Notes under the pieces: generated by a model | Told to the model about the DNA's origin: nothing | Seen by the model: the letters and a program-made list of their open reading frames with translations, nothing else | Databases searched by the model: none | Made by a program: the position numbers and the translations under genes | Assembly: GCA_009746045.1 (NCBI GenBank) | Contig: RPFO01000290.1 | Location: 15,001 to 37,927, forward strand | Direction: 5' to 3' | DNA length: 22,927 nt | From: Mesostigma viride | Lineage: Eukaryota > Streptophyta > Mesostigmatophyceae > Mesostigmatales > Mesostigmataceae | Shown here: piece after piece, positions 21,501-22,927 of the stretch | Layout of the letters: each line of letters starts with the position of its first letter | Numbering within the stretch: the stretch's first letter is position 1

Positions 21501-21898
21501 TTGCCGTCGAGTCCTACTCTGGTGATGAGTCCCACGATCCAGATCATCCATATTGGCTAGCGGAAGTCTTGCAGGAGCCTTATCAGGTGGCCGCTACTTT
21601 CGTGAGGCGAGTGGCCGACAGAAACGGCAAGGTCGATAGGGAGTTGTTCCGTAAGGGACAATGGGTGGTGGGGGTGCGCTACTGGGACAGATTTCCGGGT
21701 ATGGCGACGATGTTCAAAATGGACGCCGATGCGCAAGCTGAACAGCCAAACTTGGTCAATTGCTACCTGTGCATGGACGCGGGGTTCGAACACACCATTG
21801 TTGTCAACCCAGCTAACAATCGCCAGGCCATCTTGACCATTCCGACAGACGTCGAGAAACGGCTCACGAACTTGGCCAAGAAGAGACCTGTTGAGTAG
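18550..21898 (+). CDS. RNase H-like DDE/D transposase-family protein, three exons
   Basis: Exons are 18550-20046, 20200-21003 and 21167-21898 (stop TAG), with two phase-0 introns, giving about 1010 residues. The start is the first ATG in the open frame; the frame is open upstream to at least 18415, so a further 5' exon is possible. Seen in order: a helix-turn-helix-like segment (about 138-165); a Cys/His cluster (C304, C310, C321, C323, H326, C347, C349, C353, C356); CLAPKCG (457-463); then the core. Core motifs are HTDYAENY (D586), SDNCSMQFKS (D672) and HGKGEVDGAGGTVK (H709, E713, D715). These fit an RNase H-fold acidic triad. The same three motifs occur, as I recall, in large, mostly unnamed transposon-derived families of animals and algae. 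After the core come C804, C806, C810 and C818 and a C-terminal domain with KGQWVVGVRYWDRF-type sequence. Likely role: DNA transposition, or a domesticated derivative. Superfamily unassigned. Confidence 0.75.
20047..20199 (+). other. Intron 1 (153 bp, in-frame) with duplicated 5' splice site
   Basis: The donor is GAG|GTAATT at 20047 and the acceptor TTTCTACAG|GT ends at 20199 after a pyrimidine-rich run. The length is a multiple of three with no stop codon, so retention would add 51 residues. A 72-bp tandem duplication (20032-20103 and 20104-20175) covers the exon end, the donor and the GTTGCGCCCCAAGGCGTT motif (20065 and 20137). It creates a second identical donor at 20119. Using that donor would add exactly 24 residues, also in frame. 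Confidence 0.7.
21004..21166 (+). other. Intron 2 (163 bp) carrying the 18-bp CG-rich motif
   Basis: The donor GAG|GTAATT at 21004 and the acceptor GACGCGCAG|GTG ending at 21166 join two open frames in phase 0. Read-through would frameshift, and the second frame supplies the Cys-rich and C-terminal domains. The motif GTTACGCCGGCCGTCGTT lies at 21037-21054, 33 nt inside the donor. Confidence 0.8.
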
Positions 21899-22740
21899 GC
21901 CAGCTCGCCCGGGCTTGGTTGGACGAGGTGGACAGCCTTGAGAGCACGTGCTTCGTTGTGAGCACTTGCCTTTCAGCCGTGATTTGCAAACGAGTTCCTT
22001 GTCCTGAATTGTAAAGCTCGATTCATGCTCTTTTAAGGAAGTGTATAATATTATCCAGATCATGTATATATTTAGATCTAGACCTGAGTTCAAATAACAT
22101 TTCTTAGAGGGCTGAGATGCGCGAGGTCCAGCATACATGTATATATCCATGGAGACATGTTACAAACTCAAATGTTTCATTGTACGTACCACTAGCTCGT
22201 CGACGGGGGTATCCCATGTAATGTATGATTTATGAATTAATTAATCGCTTAATTGTACAATTTAAATGGATCATGAACTTGTCAAGTGGCCTAATTTGGT
22301 TTATTTGGTTCATCATTTATTGATGTCAATCATTCTTAATTGAATCTCGAGCAATAGCAATCATGAAGCACATCCTAATCATGTGATTCGCATAATGAGA
22401 ATAGGCAACAAGTGCTAAGTACTTTGAGGAATGCGGGGTTGGTCAGGTTATTATAGAGCTAGAGCTACAAACGGCACATATATTGCAAACTTTGCGCTCC
22501 AGGCATGGAATTTCAAAAGTACCAAAATTGGAGCAGTAGATGTTGGGGACGCCCCCCTCTTCCGCGCAACCTTGCCTCGAGATTTCGAAAAAATACCAAT
22601 GAAGGGCCCGACCGAAAATCAGAAGCAGCGATTTCCCATTCGCGAACCACTTATGGGTCGACGGAGTTGGTAACCGAATTTTTTTGCATTTCCTTGCCAA
22701 ATGATTCTTTATGAGGGACATAGAGTTGTTGTTATAGAGA
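21899..22740. other. 3' flank and intergenic stretch
   Basis: No gene recognised. A TGTAA at 22010-22014, about 110 bp after the stop, could be an algal-type polyadenylation signal, but the word is too short to trust. Two overlapping ORFs of 80 and 69 codons at 22431-22714 have no recognisable domain. Confidence 0.4.
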
Positions 22741-22923
22741 GTGAATTGACGAAAGTTGCGACGGCGGTCGTATCCTTTTGTGCGTCGTTCTCTGTTCTTT
22801 CTAATTATAACGTTGTTTGTACCTTCTCATAATGATGCATTTTTTTGTATTGAGTTTGCGACGTGGGGCGCATCTTCCTGCTGACTCGTATGATTTTTCC
22901 AATTTTTTGTTTTGTTGTTGCAG
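22741..22923 (+). other. Candidate intron at right edge (183 bp)
   Basis: A donor-like GTGAAT begins at 22741. A degenerate copy of the 18-bp motif (GTTGCGACGGCGGTCGT) starts 14 nt later at 22755, the same spacing as GTGAGT (17837) to its motif (17851). A T-rich tract followed by TTGTTGCAG ends at 22923, and the next bases are ATGG. If real, an exon of another gene starts at 22924 and runs off the window. The upstream exon is not identified. Confidence 0.4.
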
Positions 22924-22927
22924 ATGG

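Overview
This is a repeat-dominated piece of a eukaryotic nuclear genome. The evidence is spliceosomal GT-AG introns, TATA and CCAAT promoter elements, satellite arrays, fold-back transposons and one intron-containing transposase-like gene. The lineage cannot be fixed from sequence alone; a unicellular or multicellular alga or a lower plant is a guess. There are no bacterial operons, CRISPR arrays or convincing RNA genes.

Layout. 1-331 is a (GGGAGA)n purine satellite. 374-1155 holds just over two copies of a 366-bp tandem repeat. 1505-1763 is a near-perfect 259-bp fold-back (MITE-like) element carrying a Pol III B-box match. 2350-16749 is one 14.4-kb composite inverted repeat, the main object of the window. 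From each end inward it contains about 0.64 kb of arm diverged between the two sides, about 0.57 kb of identical unique arm, about 26 copies of a 30-bp CATGC-rich minisatellite, about 0.27 kb of AT-rich unique DNA, and then a long array of 66-71-bp units. The unit array reverses orientation at about 5657, so the whole structure is a palindrome. It is very lopsided: about 15 units lie left of the switch and about 128 right of it. Structurally it resembles Foldback/Galileo-type elements, whose long inverted repeats contain internal tandem repeats. No transposase is recognisable inside it.

Right of the element lie a 52-bp direct repeat, a CCAAT/TATA core-promoter-like block (17065-17116), an AT-rich tract and a cluster of six copies of an 18-bp CG-rich semi-palindrome (17851-18403). 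A three-exon gene follows (18550-21898, about 1010 residues). It encodes an RNase H-like DDE/D transposase-family protein with Cys/His clusters before and after the core. Both of its introns carry the same 18-bp motif (or a degenerate form) close to the 5' splice site. A tenth copy sits 14 nt inside a candidate intron at the right edge whose 3' splice site falls at 22923. The motif therefore looks like the signature of a dispersed intron family (introner-like).

The strongest candidates for something undescribed are the giant fold-back element with its two nested satellites, and the intron-associated CGCCGGCCGKCG motif family.
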